IMG/VR virus record: IMGVR_UViG_3300024273_000056
Location: 1 to 37,381 of that record
DNA length: 37,381 bases
Reading direction: 5' to 3' (one strand)
Source of the DNA: a virus
The notes beneath the pieces were generated by a model. It was not told where the DNA came from, ran no database searches, and saw only the letters and a program-made list of their open reading frames with translations. Position numbers and translations under genes: made by a program. Positions 15,091-24,193 of this stretch are shown one piece after another (the stretch's first letter is position 1; each line of letters starts with the position of its first letter).

Positions 15091-18000
15091 ATGGCTAATC
15101 CCATTTCTCTTGAAGACCAGATAGCAAACGAACAGGTTCTCAAGGGAGAAGTTGAGGACACAGCATCTGTTGAACTACATGATGCTAACCTACAAACTGA
15201 GATCAACAGGGCACTAGAGATTGCTATCGGTACAGGGGAGCCTCTTGACGTCGTTAAAGATGCACGTAGTAAACTTGACACAACCCTTGAGCAGGTAGCC
15301 TTGAAATCCTCACCTATTGTTGATGTTAACGGACTTATTGACAAAGGACTAGAGAACGGTATCTCAGCTGATGATCTAGCTACTGTCATCAGGGAACGGA
15401 AAGAAAAGAAAGACGATATGTCCTTCTCTGAGTACTCCCTGTTGCAGAACCTAGTAGCCACTGACGACTCAGTTAACGCACCAGCTGCTCGTACCCTAGC
15501 TAACATGGATGTCTTCGATAAGATGATCCAGAAGAGACTTGAAGCTGATGAGTCGTCAACCCTCAGTAAGGTTGGTCAATTCCTTGACATTCACATTCTT
15601 CGTCAGGCTGTCATTGGTAACTTCGAGGACATCACATATAGCTCTAACCGTTCAGGTGAAGCTATACGAGAGGCTTTCAATACTCTACCAGCTGATGAGT
15701 TCAAACTATGGGCTGAGGACTTCATTGAGGCTCAGAGCCAAGAGGGTGTCTTCACAGAGGATAGTATCTTCAACTTGTACCGTGCTGTCAATGACAGAAC
15801 CTACTTAGGTGCTGACCCACTAGCTAACGTTGACGCAGCCTTTGCTGCAGCTGAGATCGTACCTATAGCTGGTACCATCCTTAGTCGTGTAGGTAAGGCA
15901 GGGACAAGTGCTCTCCGTACTGCACGTGCACTAAAAGCCTTGAACAACGGTATTGTTAAATCTGACTCTATTGAAAGGTTAACTGAACTTGCTAATGCTC
16001 GACTACCTATCGACAAGGTAGCTGTAGTTCGTGGTGAAGTTGAGGCAGCTGAAGTTGTAGCTCGTAACGTAGAGGCCGAGGGAGTGCACCTAGATGCAGC
16101 TTCGGTAGGTAGGCAAGGCCCTGAGGCTCTAGACCCTGTAGCTGGCCCTGCTGCTCGTCCTGCTGGCCCTTCTACACGGTTCCATGGTCGTCGTAACACC
16201 CTAATAGAGGCTATTGAGAATATCCGTAGACGAGGTACGTTTGGTCGTATTGTGTCAGACGCAGAAGTTGCAGAAGAAGCCACTAGAATTGCTACCCGAA
16301 TTGCTGACTCATTAAACGATGTAGTTGTCAACACTGTAACTCGTCGTGATGAGGGTTCAGAGGACTTCGTTGTGACCGTTCGCATGGGTAAGTCAGGTAC
16401 TGGCTCAGCCTTTCGTCGTAAGATGGATGCTGAAGCTGTAGCTGCTCAAGACCCTAGCCTGTCCGTTGTCAAACGTGATGATGGACGTGGTTGGTTTGTT
16501 GAGACTGAGCAACGTATTGACGTCTTAGGTATGCCAGAGGCAGCACAAGCCTATAAATACAACAACATTGTAAGTGATGCCGTCTCTAAAGTCTTCGGTG
16601 CTTCTACTCGCAGGCTGAGTGACAAGGTAGGTGCTATGTTCCTACAAGCTGAGGCTGGTTTGTCACTACTACCTAAGCTTGCTAAACCATACCTGAAGTC
16701 ATTTAATAAACTTAAACGGGCTGACAAGGAAGAACTGAGTTCATTCTTTGAGCACCTTCGTGACGGTGAGCTATCCCACCTACGTGAGGCCCCTGACGCA
16801 GTTCGTTTCAAAAGCCTATACAAGACTATGTACAAACGTGAGCCGTCTGAGCAGACAGTAAAGGCGTATGAGGACCTACAGGTTCTTAGTGATGCGTCAT
16901 GGCACATGAAGTCAGAGAAACGACTAAAGGATACAGTAGCAGCTAACGGTGTCTATGCTGAACTTGCAGATGGTTACGGTGACGTAGCCTACAAGGTTGA
17001 CCAACCAGCTAACAAACTAGCTGATGACGACATGATCTATGATATTGCTACTGGCCGTTCAATCCCTAAGACTGACCTAAAGCCAGACCAACGTGTATTC
17101 AAGGTACCTTCAATCTTTGAAGGGCATATGTTTGTCACCAACGTGAAACGCACCCGTGTACTCGAACGTGTTGACGTGATGCCCTATAACGTCGGTGGTC
17201 CTCGTACTAACAGCCAATTCCGTTGGTTTGTAGGGGCTAACCGTACTGTAACACTAGCTTCAGGTAAAAAAGTAGAGCAGGGTTACAGCACAATCCTTGG
17301 TTCTTTCGGTCAGAAGCAAGCTAAGGCTGCTGTTGATGAACTTAACAACATCACAACTGAGATCAGACGCCTCCTAGAAGAACAGGGTGTAGAGAACATC
17401 GGTGACCTTAAACTAACTAAGGTTCAAGAAGAAAAGCTCGGTGACTTCATAAGAGCTAACAACAAGTGGGACCCTGATGTTACCGACCTAGTTGACCTAC
17501 AAAGAATTGCAGAGAAGAAGAAGTTTACCTTCACTGAGAAGTTCGCAGGTAAAGCCCGTGATGAACGAGTATCAATCGGTGGTGACATAGATGACACACA
17601 CTTTGGTATGTCAGTAGGTGAGTCACACAGCACACGTCTTAACGAGAAACGTGGTGACACAGTTCTCAAGGAATACGGTGGTGCACTACCCATCAATGCT
17701 AGTCCAGCAGCTGCTATGGCTGATCAGTTCGGTTCTGAGACCTTCGGGTATGCTAACCGTGCAGCCTCCCAGAATGCAGTTGTGTCATGGGTTAAGCTAG
17801 CTGAGACAACAGGTGGTGCTGTTACCTTCCCTACAGATGTAGGTAAGAATGACTTCTTAGGTAGGTTCCTAGGGGCTAAGGTGTCAAAGACAGGTGGTTA
17901 CGACGACATCACAGCTCAACTACGTGAACAACAAGACGTGATTAAACGTAGACTGAACCAACCAACATGGTTAAGTGACAAATGGGAAGTTGCAACTACA

Positions 18001-19593
18001 CAAGCTACTGAGTTTATCTTCAGTGCTACAGGTAAGAAGGTAGATCTAACGGGTTCTGACCCAGCTTCTCGTCTTATGCAGGTAGGCTTCTACTCTAAGT
18101 TTGGTTTCTTGAACCCTGACCAATTTGTGTTACAAAGCCTTCACGCCGTGACCATAGCCTTTATCTCACCAATCCATGGTTCCAAGGCTATAAGTATGAC
18201 TTCCCCACTGCTTATCATCACCAAGCTTAAGGACGGACCTACTCGTGCTCTAGCTATCAAACGTATGGCTAAACTCACTAAACCTCTAGGGGTAGATGAA
18301 GCTGAACTAACTGATATGGTAAACTGGATTAACCAGAGTGGTCGTAACATTGTGGATGACTCCATTGTGGAACTTCAAGGGCCACAGAAGTATGCTGCAT
18401 CAAGTGATCTACTAAGTAAAGGCAAGCAAGCAGCTGGTGGACTACTGGACAAGAGTACAATCTTCTTTAAGGAAGGTGAACGAGCCTCCCGTATGGTTGG
18501 TCTGGTAACAGCCTACCTTGAGCACAGAGCTAAACGCCCAAGTGAAAACCCTATGTCAGACGAAGGTCTACGTTGGCTCACGAACCGTGAACAAGACCTA
18601 ACATTCCGTATGACATCTCAGTCAAAGAACCTTGTAACTGGTGGACCTGCTCGTGTACCTGCTCAGTGGTTGTCATTCACAATGGCAGCTATGGAGAATG
18701 TAATTGTTGGTCGTAACTTCACAGGTGGTGAACGAGTTCGTATGGCCCTAGCTATGGGACCTATGTTCGGATTGACAGGTGTTGGTGCTGGTCACATGAC
18801 AGGCTACATCGTTGAGAAGATGGGCTATGAAGCTGATGACCCAGATGCTGTAACTGCCTATAACAACCTTAAGTATGGTCTAATGGATGAAGTCTTGTCG
18901 TACCTACTGGGTACTGAGACTGCATATGCGACCCGTGTGGCCCCTATTGATCAGGTCTTTGATGTGTACAAAGGCTTCAAGGAAGACAGTGTGCTAGAGA
19001 CCCTCTTTGGTCCTTCAGGTTCTATCGTCAATGACATGCGTAAGCCAATCTCCAACGCCCTAGGCTACATCATGACAGAGGGTTCATGGGAGCTACTCAA
19101 GGATGACGCAATACAGGTTGCTCGTAACATCTCCACGGTAGATAAAATCTTTAAGGTACGTGAGATCGTTGAATCAGGGAACTACATGAGTAAATCAAGT
19201 AGGATAGCTGTCAGTGGTATGGAGACCAACGATGCCCTCTCTGTTGCCTTCGGAGCTACACCTGCCCCCGTTCAGAACTTCTATGACTTCAAGGATATAC
19301 AGTACAAAGAGACAGCTATTGTCAAAGAGACCCGTACTCGTCTACAGCAAAAGGCTAGGGTTGCATTAAATCTCTTGAATAGTGGTTCAAAAGATGATAT
19401 GATGAGAGGTGATCGTATGTGGGAAGCTATCAACGCAGAGATTTCCCTATCGCCCCTATCCAAGAAAAACAAGGCTTCCATCACAAGGTCTCTAGTGACA
19501 GCTAATGACATACTAGACCTTATGAGAACAGTATCTGGACTAACTCCAGCTACGAAGTTCGAAGCCCGCATTCTAAATCAACAAGTAAATTAA
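15091..19593 (+). CDS. Large internal virion protein (gp16-like)
   Basis: A 1500-aa protein, the largest gene here, in the position of the T7 core proteins ejected into the cell during genome entry. The N-terminal part is helical and acidic. A small hydrophobic patch is at about 253-265 (AEIVPIAGTILSR). An Ala/Pro/Gly-rich linker lies near 345-365 (GPAARPAGPS). Long helical regions follow, and hydrophobic segments around 1225-1245 (MFGLTGVGAGHMTGYIVEKM) could cross a membrane. I see no clear transglycosylase motif of the kind at the N-terminus of T7 gp16; the lysozyme-like domain is instead on the 520-aa protein downstream. RBS: AAGGA before ATG. Confidence 0.75.
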   Translation: MANPISLEDQIANEQVLKGEVEDTASVELHDANLQTEINRALEIAIGTGEPLDVVKDARSKLDTTLEQVALKSSPIVDVNGLIDKGLENGISADDLATVIRERKEKKDDMSFSEYSLLQNLVATDDSVNAPAARTLANMDVFDKMIQKRLEADESSTLSKVGQFLDIHILRQAVIGNFEDITYSSNRSGEAIREAFNTLPADEFKLWAEDFIEAQSQEGVFTEDSIFNLYRAVNDRTYLGADPLANVDAAFAAAEIVPIAGTILSRVGKAGTSALRTARALKALNNGIVKSDSIERLTELANARLPIDKVAVVRGEVEAAEVVARNVEAEGVHLDAASVGRQGPEALDPVAGPAARPAGPSTRFHGRRNTLIEAIENIRRRGTFGRIVSDAEVAEEATRIATRIADSLNDVVVNTVTRRDEGSEDFVVTVRMGKSGTGSAFRRKMDAEAVAAQDPSLSVVKRDDGRGWFVETEQRIDVLGMPEAAQAYKYNNIVSDAVSKVFGASTRRLSDKVGAMFLQAEAGLSLLPKLAKPYLKSFNKLKRADKEELSSFFEHLRDGELSHLREAPDAVRFKSLYKTMYKREPSEQTVKAYEDLQVLSDASWHMKSEKRLKDTVAANGVYAELADGYGDVAYKVDQPANKLADDDMIYDIATGRSIPKTDLKPDQRVFKVPSIFEGHMFVTNVKRTRVLERVDVMPYNVGGPRTNSQFRWFVGANRTVTLASGKKVEQGYSTILGSFGQKQAKAAVDELNNITTEIRRLLEEQGVENIGDLKLTKVQEEKLGDFIRANNKWDPDVTDLVDLQRIAEKKKFTFTEKFAGKARDERVSIGGDIDDTHFGMSVGESHSTRLNEKRGDTVLKEYGGALPINASPAAAMADQFGSETFGYANRAASQNAVVSWVKLAETTGGAVTFPTDVGKNDFLGRFLGAKVSKTGGYDDITAQLREQQDVIKRRLNQPTWLSDKWEVATTQATEFIFSATGKKVDLTGSDPASRLMQVGFYSKFGFLNPDQFVLQSLHAVTIAFISPIHGSKAISMTSPLLIITKLKDGPTRALAIKRMAKLTKPLGVDEAELTDMVNWINQSGRNIVDDSIVELQGPQKYAASSDLLSKGKQAAGGLLDKSTIFFKEGERASRMVGLVTAYLEHRAKRPSENPMSDEGLRWLTNREQDLTFRMTSQSKNLVTGGPARVPAQWLSFTMAAMENVIVGRNFTGGERVRMALAMGPMFGLTGVGAGHMTGYIVEKMGYEADDPDAVTAYNNLKYGLMDEVLSYLLGTETAYATRVAPIDQVFDVYKGFKEDSVLETLFGPSGSIVNDMRKPISNALGYIMTEGSWELLKDDAIQVARNISTVDKIFKVREIVESGNYMSKSSRIAVSGMETNDALSVAFGATPAPVQNFYDFKDIQYKETAIVKETRTRLQQKARVALNLLNSGSKDDMMRGDRMWEAINAEISLSPLSKKNKASITRSLVTANDILDLMRTVSGLTPATKFEARILNQQVN

Positions 19594-19602
19594 GGAAAAA
19601 CT

Positions 19603-21591
19603 ATGGCTGGATTCTCAGTAGATGTAGGTGACGCAGGCGCATCCTACGCACAAGGAGTAGCTGCACCTAGTTCAGCCTATAGCTCCCCCACAGCTACAGG
19701 TCTTAAGGGCCTAGGTAACCTCTTGTCAGCCTTTGAACCCCGTAAGGTGTCAGGACCAACTCAGGCTGACAAAGATAAGGCCACTAACGCAGCACTAGCT
19801 GCAAGCCTACACGCCTTGAAGGGTACAACTGACGACCCAGTTAAGTTGAAGAGAGCTGTTGAAGGTATCGTAGCTAATCACACAGCTGCAGGTAACAACT
19901 TCGGTGATAACGAGAAGGCCGCAGTCGAGGCCATGACTGGAGTAAACTACGATGTAGCTACCTTTTCTGCTCAAGATCAGGCCCTAGAACAAGGTATCCA
20001 AGGTTTACAGGAAAACGTAGGGCAGTATGCCTTAGCTGTAAAGACACTTGCTGAGCAGGGTAACGAAAACCCTACTGACATGGACATCCTAACTCAAGCT
20101 ACCGCCTACCAACAGAGGATGGGTGCAGCTGGACTACTTGTAGCTGAGGCTCAGTCACTAGGTGCTGAGGCTTTCATGACGCAAGGGCTACCTGCCTCTA
20201 TGCTCCTTCTTGATGGTTTAGAGAAAGAGTTCTGGTCAATGTACAACATTGAGGCTGATGGTGGTGAACTTGAACCACAGTTCCTAGCTCAAGCTGAAGG
20301 TACTCTACTACAAATGCGTGGTGTGTTATCCCAAGGTACAGGTGTCACAGACGAGATGTATAAACCTCTTAAGGTACGTCTTGACCAACTAGAAAACATC
20401 CTGAAGATCACTAAGTCTTTCGATGCTAATATATTGGCTACAACTGAGGGTGACCTTCAGGAGCAGCTAACTAAGGTCCGTTTGAATACTGTCGACCAGC
20501 TAATAGACGCAGGTGAGATTGCACTTGCTAACAAGGTTATGAACTTAGGTCCTGAGTACTGGGCTACAGCTGCAGCTGTGGACTTTACTAAGGTAACTAA
20601 GAGTCTTGCTGAATTAGGTGGTTCTAAAGTTCACAGAGAACCTTACTCTATTTCTGTCAATGCTGATGCTATGACAACAGGCCCTGAACAGCCTAGTTCT
20701 GGTGGAGTAGACACTTTACCTACCTTCACAGATGAAGCTATCGAACACTCTAGTTCCCTTGAGAAGGGTGCCGTCATAGCTAACGTAACTATAGCTGCAG
20801 CTGAGAATGCTTCACTTACACCTGAATCCGTTAAGGATGACACAGGCCTTGAGATCTTCGCAACTAACGCCACCAAGACAGCTAGTATTCTAGCTAACAA
20901 CGGTAGCCTCATGAAGACAACTACGATTGACGAGACCTTGACACCAGATTTCTTCTCTAAGATGAAGATCTTGAAGACTGATAGCCCAGCCCTACACGGT
21001 GACCTCAAGGCTAAGTGGAAAGAAGCACTCCTAGCACAGCTTAACATTTCGCAAACAGCTTCATCAGGTAAGATGGCAGACTCATACATTGCACTTAGTG
21101 CCTTAGGTGAGTTGTCATACCGTTTCGATAAGAAGAAAAGTGGTGAAGGTAACCTACTGTCAATAGCCCTGAACCCTAAGACAGCAGCCCTAGTAGAAAG
21201 CTATGCAACTACCTACTATAACGGTGACATGTTGAGTATGTTCAAGGACCGAGGCCGTAATCTAGATACCTTTGCACGTAACCAAGAGGGTGTTGACTCA
21301 TTCCTTCGTGAAGGTTCACGTGATTTGTCACAAGCTATGGGTATTGCTCGTCGGACTAAGTACTACTCAGATAAGCTTAAGCAACTTGGCTTTGAGTCTA
21401 AAGACTTGGAAGCTTCTCTAATCAACGAGGTACCTAAGGCTAGCAAAGGTAAGGTTGGCTTCGACGTTAACAACCCTATGCAGATTGTATGGTCAGATGA
21501 AACCGACGTTGACGAACTACTCTTTAACTCTCTTACTGTTGGTCAGTATTTCACTAATCGCAATGGCGACATCGAACAGAAGGTACGATAA
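19603..21591 (+). CDS. Internal virion protein (gp15-like, probable)
   Basis: A 662-aa helical, Ala/Leu/Glu-rich protein directly after the 1500-aa protein, with AAGGA 5-6 nt before ATG. The N-terminus is low-complexity (MAGFSVDVGDAGASYAQG), and the remainder is a series of helices without catalytic motifs. By order it corresponds to T7 gp15-type core proteins, although here it follows rather than precedes the largest one. No specific motif supports the name. Confidence 0.6.
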   Translation: MAGFSVDVGDAGASYAQGVAAPSSAYSSPTATGLKGLGNLLSAFEPRKVSGPTQADKDKATNAALAASLHALKGTTDDPVKLKRAVEGIVANHTAAGNNFGDNEKAAVEAMTGVNYDVATFSAQDQALEQGIQGLQENVGQYALAVKTLAEQGNENPTDMDILTQATAYQQRMGAAGLLVAEAQSLGAEAFMTQGLPASMLLLDGLEKEFWSMYNIEADGGELEPQFLAQAEGTLLQMRGVLSQGTGVTDEMYKPLKVRLDQLENILKITKSFDANILATTEGDLQEQLTKVRLNTVDQLIDAGEIALANKVMNLGPEYWATAAAVDFTKVTKSLAELGGSKVHREPYSISVNADAMTTGPEQPSSGGVDTLPTFTDEAIEHSSSLEKGAVIANVTIAAAENASLTPESVKDDTGLEIFATNATKTASILANNGSLMKTTTIDETLTPDFFSKMKILKTDSPALHGDLKAKWKEALLAQLNISQTASSGKMADSYIALSALGELSYRFDKKKSGEGNLLSIALNPKTAALVESYATTYYNGDMLSMFKDRGRNLDTFARNQEGVDSFLREGSRDLSQAMGIARRTKYYSDKLKQLGFESKDLEASLINEVPKASKGKVGFDVNNPMQIVWSDETDVDELLFNSLTVGQYFTNRNGDIEQKVR

Positions 21592-21592
21592 C

Positions 21593-23155
21593 ATGGCATC
21601 ACAATTTGGAAGCAGATCACGTATTGTAGCTAAAGGTAAACCTAACGTAGAGGCAACCGAAGCACCACAGGCTGCACCACAGGCTGCCCCACAGGCTACC
21701 CCTCAGGCTGCATCTAGCCCTGACACAGGTGGTATTGAGGGTATGCTTCGTTCTTTGCTGAGTGAGTTCCTTGGTGATCGTGGTCAACCAACCTTACCTG
21801 CAGCACCTAGTGTTACTACAACACAGCTAAGCCCAGCTATGGGTACACAGGCTGTGCAGGACGCACAAGAGCAGGCTGCTATTCGTTCAGCCTCTGGTAT
21901 TACTGAGTCACTAGGACGTCCCTCACCCACAGCCATGACAGAAGTGAATGGTTTCACAACCAACCCTCAAGGTGACTCAGGTGCAGGGGTTACTGTAGGC
22001 GGTGTTGATGCTGCCACTGACAGAGGCCCTGAGCAAGGGCTTGTGACCCCACTTGTGGAGGCTATTGTACCTACACCAGAACCTGATGTCGTACCTACAG
22101 CTGCTACTGAGGTTGATACAGATGGGGTTACTGTTTCATCTAGACTTGACTCTAAAGGTAGGGAGGTTTCACAATATGAAACAGGCCTTTATTCTGAAGT
22201 GGAAGCAGAAAAAATAGAGGGCGTTCAAGGGGTGCTATCTAGACTAGGTTATGTACCCAGAGGCATTGACGGCTCAATTGGTTCTGGAACAAGGTCAGCC
22301 ATAAGACACTACCAAAGAGCAAATGAACTTCCTGTGACAGGTGAAGCCGATGAAGCTACAATAACTTCTTTAAAAGCACCTGACAAAGCTACGGAGTTCA
22401 CTTTCTCGGGGTCTACCAACGATCTCTACGACAACTATGTGGTTGACGAGATTGAAGGTGCTGGACACCACCTAGGAGGGGCAGACTATAGGGCTGTAGG
22501 TATCACATTAGAAGCTGGTATTGTTCCAGATAAAGGTCTTAAGTATAAGCATAACGGTACAGTACTAGCATTGCCTAATGACAGAGCACAACGTTGGTCC
22601 GTTTTGAGTGCTGCGGGAGTAACACGAAGAAACTTTAATGAGGCTAACGTAATTACTGATGACGTAGTAAAGTCGGGTATCAGAAGAAAAGACTATTCTA
22701 GTGACGAAGACTTCACTAAGGCTGTTCTAACAGGCTTTCAGGATAAAGCAGAAGACACTTGGGTCAGCTTAGGTTACGATAGGGATAGCTTTAATTCAGA
22801 TGCTCGAAAGACTCTAGCTGACATGGCTTGGAACGCAGGGACAGATGCAATAGGTTACAACTCTATGCGCCCTGTTTTAACAGAGCTAGCTAAGGATGTA
22901 GAGGATAGAGATGCAACAGTTATGAGGGGTCTTTTAAACACGGCCCCGACACAGAATGGACGTATCCTCGGAGGAGTGATGAAACGCAGGGCTATACAAT
23001 ATAACTGGTCTGTCCCTGAAGAAGATAGGATCGAAAGAGTTACGTCATCTAGCAGTACAGGCCAAGGGGTCTATCACTACGAAAACGGTGACACATTCAC
23101 TATTGCTAGGACTAATGGTGCTGATACTCAAGACGAAATGGTCCCACCTCTATAA
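21593..23155 (+). CDS. Peptidoglycan-binding and lysozyme-like protein
   Basis: A 520-aa modular protein. Residues 1-200 are disordered, with a repeat of APQA units near 23-40. Residues about 205-262 form a PG_binding_1 domain (VQGVLSRLGYVPRGIDGSIG, then SAIRHYQRANELPVTGEAD). Residues about 275-490 resemble a T4/P22-lysozyme-type fold, with IEGAGHHLGG and AVGITLEAG around the putative catalytic Glu, and LADMAWNAGTDAIGY later. It may be a virion-associated wall-degrading protein used during entry, or the endolysin; its place between core proteins and lysis genes allows both. I chose ATG 21593, just after the previous stop, over a start 138 nt upstream. Arg codon use changes sharply at the domain border. 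Confidence 0.75.
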   Translation: MASQFGSRSRIVAKGKPNVEATEAPQAAPQAAPQATPQAASSPDTGGIEGMLRSLLSEFLGDRGQPTLPAAPSVTTTQLSPAMGTQAVQDAQEQAAIRSASGITESLGRPSPTAMTEVNGFTTNPQGDSGAGVTVGGVDAATDRGPEQGLVTPLVEAIVPTPEPDVVPTAATEVDTDGVTVSSRLDSKGREVSQYETGLYSEVEAEKIEGVQGVLSRLGYVPRGIDGSIGSGTRSAIRHYQRANELPVTGEADEATITSLKAPDKATEFTFSGSTNDLYDNYVVDEIEGAGHHLGGADYRAVGITLEAGIVPDKGLKYKHNGTVLALPNDRAQRWSVLSAAGVTRRNFNEANVITDDVVKSGIRRKDYSSDEDFTKAVLTGFQDKAEDTWVSLGYDRDSFNSDARKTLADMAWNAGTDAIGYNSMRPVLTELAKDVEDRDATVMRGLLNTAPTQNGRILGGVMKRRAIQYNWSVPEEDRIERVTSSSSTGQGVYHYENGDTFTIARTNGADTQDEMVPPL

Positions 23156-23223
23156 TGTTTGTCTTACCCCTAGAACTCATCACCGTACTATTCTCAACAA
23201 CCCTAGGCGACTTGGAGGTCTAA
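23155..23223 (+). CDS. 22-aa hydrophobic mini-ORF
   Basis: The ATG overlaps the previous stop (TAATG) and the ORF ends 5 nt before the lipoprotein start. The product, MFVLPLELITVLFSTTLG plus four residues, resembles from memory the N-terminus of small phage holin-like membrane proteins but is cut short. It may be a degenerate holin remnant or a coupling ORF. The GGAGG for the next gene lies inside it. Confidence 0.35.
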   Translation: MFVLPLELITVLFSTTLGDLEV

Positions 23224-23228
23224 GCTAA

Positions 23229-23567
23229 ATGAAACTCACTGTAGTCTTAGTGCTCTCTCTCTTCCTAGGTGGGTGTCTTAACCCATTAGACCTACTCACT
23301 GGTGGTGGTGGCCCTAACGTAGCAGCTAACGTACAGCTAGGTAAGGAGAACAACCAGACAGGTGCTCAGGTAGGTGACACAATCAAGGCTGATACTGTCA
23401 ACAATGGTGTCACCCCTACAGGCTCCATAGGAACACTAACCGTAATGAACCAAGACATCCCAGTCTGGGTAATGCTACTCTTAATCTTAGGCTGGGTACT
23501 ACCTTCTCCACAGGAGATATGGAGAGGGCTATTGAAAACCATAACACTAGGAAGATACCGTGGATAA
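23229..23567 (+). CDS. Lipoprotein with C-terminal membrane segment (spanin candidate)
   Basis: A 112-aa protein. The signal peptide ends in a lipobox (LFLGGC, Cys16) with Asn at +2, which favours outer-membrane sorting. A Gly/Asn-rich linker follows, with GKENNQTGAQVGDTIKADTV (about 38-57). Residues about 78-92 form a transmembrane helix (VWVMLLLILGWVL) with a short basic end. Lipid anchor at one end and membrane helix at the other is the build of unimolecular spanins such as T1 gp11 (131 aa). Spanins fuse inner and outer membranes in the last step of lysis. The linker is short, so another membrane-bridging or tail role is possible. It overlaps the next gene by 8 nt. Confidence 0.6.
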   Translation: MKLTVVLVLSLFLGGCLNPLDLLTGGGGPNVAANVQLGKENNQTGAQVGDTIKADTVNNGVTPTGSIGTLTVMNQDIPVWVMLLLILGWVLPSPQEIWRGLLKTITLGRYRG

Positions 23568-23823
23568 AGCAACAGAGTGGCATTTAAGTAAATCAGTACC
23601 CATCACATTCATACTGGCAATCTTCTGCCAGACAGTAGCCCTAGTGTGGTATGTGAGTTCGTTAGATAATAGTGTACAGAACAATGCAAAGGAATTACTT
23701 AGGCAGGAGTTACGCCTAGATAGTCTTGAACTTGTAGTACATGCTCAGGCCCTGACCCTTGCCCGTATAGATGAGAACATAAAGTCTATTAGGCAGATGA
23801 TGGAGAAGCCTTCAGGCAAATGA
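23560..23823 (+). CDS. Small membrane protein with coiled coil (holin or i-spanin-like)
   Basis: An 87-aa protein with a GTG start at 23560 preceded by AGGAAG. One transmembrane helix (about 13-33, VPITFILAIFCQTVALVWYV) is followed by a predicted coiled coil (36-80, heptads around LLRQELRLDSLELVV and IDENIKSIRQMM). This is the topology of an Rz-type inner-membrane spanin, and also of some small phage holin-like proteins. With the lipoprotein gene just upstream, it completes a lysis cluster. It is the last rightward gene, before the bidirectional terminator. Confidence 0.6.
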   Translation: MDKATEWHLSKSVPITFILAIFCQTVALVWYVSSLDNSVQNNAKELLRQELRLDSLELVVHAQALTLARIDENIKSIRQMMEKPSGK

Positions 23824-23845
23824 CAGATAAGAATATGACAAAGAT

Positions 23846-23880
23846 AAAGCCCCTTGGATTACTCCTTGGGGCTTTTCTCT
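23846..23880. terminator. Bidirectional terminator between convergent blocks
   Basis: AAAGCCCC (23846-23853) pairs perfectly with GGGGCTTT (23868-23875), with an inner GG/CC pair in the loop. T-rich tracts follow on both strands (TTTTCTCTTTT rightward, TTTATCTTT leftward). It separates the late rightward and leftward blocks. Its right arm resembles that of the terminator at 123-159 (CCTTGGGG). Confidence 0.88.
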
Positions 23881-23883
23881 TTT

Positions 23884-24192
23884 CTACTCTCCTTCCATCT
23901 CTTCAATGAGACGGTCAAGGTACCACTGTGCCTTACGTAGGTCTTGCAGTGGTGTTTCTTTGTATCGGTAACGGTGCAGGTATTTCTTGGTGTTACCTTC
24001 TAGGTAGCCCATGAACATTAGAGGGTCCATGTTGTCACGCATGTAGACGATACATTCGATCTCACCATTACCGTAGTGGGGTGGGTGGTTCACACTGTCC
24101 AGTTCCTCCTCTTCAAGGACATACTCTTCGTACTCATGCTCCTTAGGCATACAGGGGTGCTCCAACTGTTTATCTAGATTCCATTTAGCCAT
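23884..24192 (-). CDS. DUF3310 / gp1.7-like nucleotide kinase family protein
   Basis: A 102-aa protein. Residues about 34-99 show the DUF3310 pattern: VNHPPHYGNGEIECIVYM, then YLEGNTKKYLHRYRYK and DLRKAQWYLDRLIEEM. The family includes T7 gp1.7, described as a nucleotide kinase acting on dGMP and dTMP. Ahead of it is an acidic extension (EYEEYVLEEEELD). It is the last gene of the leftward block, next to PhoH and downstream of NrdJ and glutaredoxin. This fits a role in making dNTPs. Confidence 0.8.
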   Translation of the reverse strand: MAKWNLDKQLEHPCMPKEHEYEEYVLEEEELDSVNHPPHYGNGEIECIVYMRDNMDPLMFMGYLEGNTKKYLHRYRYKETPLQDLRKAQWYLDRLIEEMEGE

Positions 24193-24193
24193 G

